Below are positions 63,363 through 64,000 of a stretch of 64,000 bases of DNA, piece after piece. Below the pieces are notes generated by a model. It was not told the DNA's origin and did no database searches. It saw only the letters and a program-made list of their open reading frames with translations. A program made the position numbers and the translations under genes. The stretch spans positions 21,092 to 85,091 of the forward strand of contig NZ_CABTZZ010000003.1 in the NCBI RefSeq assembly GCF_902489465.1. Reading direction: 5' to 3'. Position 1 is the stretch's first letter; every line of letters starts with the position of its first letter. This stretch comes from an uncultured Varibaculum sp. Lineage in GTDB: Bacteria > Actinomycetota > Actinomycetes > Actinomycetales > Actinomycetaceae.

Positions 63363-63839
63363 ATGTCAGAGTTAACCGCAGGTCAAAAGGCTCCAGATTT
63401 CACCTTGCCTACTGATCAAGGAACAGAAGTGAGTTTGCAAGGACTCTTGGAAGAATCCGAAAAAGGGGCAGTTATTTATTTCTATCCCAAGGCTTCCACC
63501 CCGGGATGTACCACTGAGGCCTGCGATTTCCGCGACTCTTTGAACTCACTAAAGTCAGCCGGATATGCGGTGGTAGGGATCAGCCCCGATAAAATGCCAG
63601 CCCTAGAAAAGTTCCGGGACAAGCAAGAACTGAACTTTCCCTTAGCCTCCGATCCAGAACGCGAAGTAATGAGCGCCTGGGGTGCCTACGGGGAAAAGAA
63701 CTCCTACGGGCGCCTGGTAAAAGGGGTAATCCGCACCACCGTCGTAGTAGGCAAAGACGGAAAAGTGGTGTTAGCGAAATATCGGGTACGTGCCAAAGGC
63801 CATGTGGCTCGCTTGCGTAAAGAACTGGGAATCGATTAG
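63363..63839 (+). CDS. bcp: thioredoxin-dependent thiol peroxidase (Bcp/PrxQ)
   Basis: Reduces hydroperoxides. 158 residues. The peroxidatic and resolving cysteines lie in FYPKASTPGCTTEACDFRDS (about 43-61), five residues apart as in PrxQ. GVIRTTVVVGKDGKV near the C-terminus is also typical. The ATG at 63363 is used because GGGAG lies five to six bases before it. Confidence 0.95.
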   Translation: MSELTAGQKAPDFTLPTDQGTEVSLQGLLEESEKGAVIYFYPKASTPGCTTEACDFRDSLNSLKSAGYAVVGISPDKMPALEKFRDKQELNFPLASDPEREVMSAWGAYGEKNSYGRLVKGVIRTTVVVGKDGKVVLAKYRVRAKGHVARLRKELGID

Positions 63840-63875
63840 CTCTCGGTAGAAGGCGAGGGGGAACTTTAGGGTTAA

Positions 63876-64000
63876 TACCTGATTGAGGCCTACGCCCAGC
63901 CTTTCGCCCGGTATGTGCAGTGTGAGCAGGCGATCTCCAAGTTCGGTTTGCTCGGCAAGCACCCGACCACGGGGGCTGCTATCGCTTCCCCGTAGATCGG
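63876..64000 (+). pseudogene. remnant of a phage terminase small subunit (P27 family), interrupted by an amber codon
   Basis: After the TAA at 63873, the frame reads YLIEAYAQPFARYVQCEQA, continues ISKFGLLGKHPTTGAAIASP, and meets TAG at 63993. The pattern aromatic-rich helix, G-L-x-x-K, G, then SP followed by a missing Tyr resembles P27-type small terminase proteins (usually ending the segment with SPY or NPY). No start codon or N-terminal part is present before it. GC-rich third positions support past coding. The opposite strand is also open, so the call is tentative; it would indicate prophage remains extending to the right. Confidence 0.45.

Noticed and set aside
63771..63962. Minus-strand partial gene at the right edge
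   Set aside because: It would overlap the end of the peroxidase gene by 69 bp and has poorer third-position GC than the terminase-like plus frame.
1..64000. CRISPR arrays or complete insertion sequences
   Set aside because: No regularly spaced direct repeats with unique spacers and no transposase-like protein were seen.

Overview
The window is chromosomal DNA of moderate GC from an actinobacterium. The trehalose-to-glycogen GlgE route (GlgE, TreS, maltokinase, GlgB), a DivIVA-like coiled-coil protein, a PucR regulator, actinobacterial-style surface proteins and a cluster of mRNAs that look leaderless all point that way. The gene set and base composition suggest the Actinomycetaceae (a Varibaculum/Actinobaculum type is my guess; no marker gene here proves a genus).

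Layout. 1-8.8 kb: envelope functions (a PQQ-like membrane-anchored protein, a GT2 glycosyltransferase, a 1534-residue duplicated membrane protein, a lipid kinase) with pheA. 9-17 kb: serS, a NadC-like protein with degenerate motifs, an AGE-family sugar isomerase, tRNA-Ser(UGA), lacZ and galK (lactose/galactose use). 17-22.5 kb: YbbN-type thioredoxin, a lipoprotein, a hexapeptide-repeat membrane protein and, divergently, a DivIVA-like coiled-coil protein. 22.5-28.5 kb: ACT/PFL pair, a CadD-like exporter, and a three-gene ABC-2 exporter. 28.7-30.7 kb: ybaK and mntH with a structured leader. 30.8-38.3 kb: glgB, a 722-bp non-coding block, succinate-semialdehyde dehydrogenase, glutamate dehydrogenase and a divergent PucR regulator. 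38.3-43.4 kb: a giant cell-wall adhesin. 43.5-49.1 kb: glgE-treS-mak operon. 49.2-51 kb: SanA-like protein and trpS. 51-53.8 kb: a small accessory island (NYN nuclease and orphan HsdS) bracketed by inverted copies of a palindromic repeat. 53.8-56 kb: glgX. 56-58.8 kb: an uncharacterised ABC/membrane operon. 59-63.1 kb: etfB-etfA-cysteine desulfurase-mnmA. 63.2-64 kb: tRNA-Leu(UAG), a thiol peroxidase, and what looks like a decayed phage terminase fragment.

How genes work together: TreS makes maltose from trehalose, maltokinase phosphorylates it, GlgE polymerises maltose-1-phosphate, GlgB branches the glucan and GlgX debranches it, so the whole alpha-glucan cycle except classical GlgC/GlgA is in the window. 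GDH, SSADH and PucR look like a glutamate/GABA catabolic module. The cysteine desulfurase sits immediately before MnmA and probably supplies its sulfur.

The most interesting signal is non-coding: four copies (25040, 33474, 51089, 53639) of a 100-140 bp palindromic element. Their outer stems differ in sequence but keep base pairing, one copy has an exchanged core, one copy is associated with a 16-bp direct repeat that separates two convergent stop codons, and two copies in inverted orientation flank the NYN/HsdS island.
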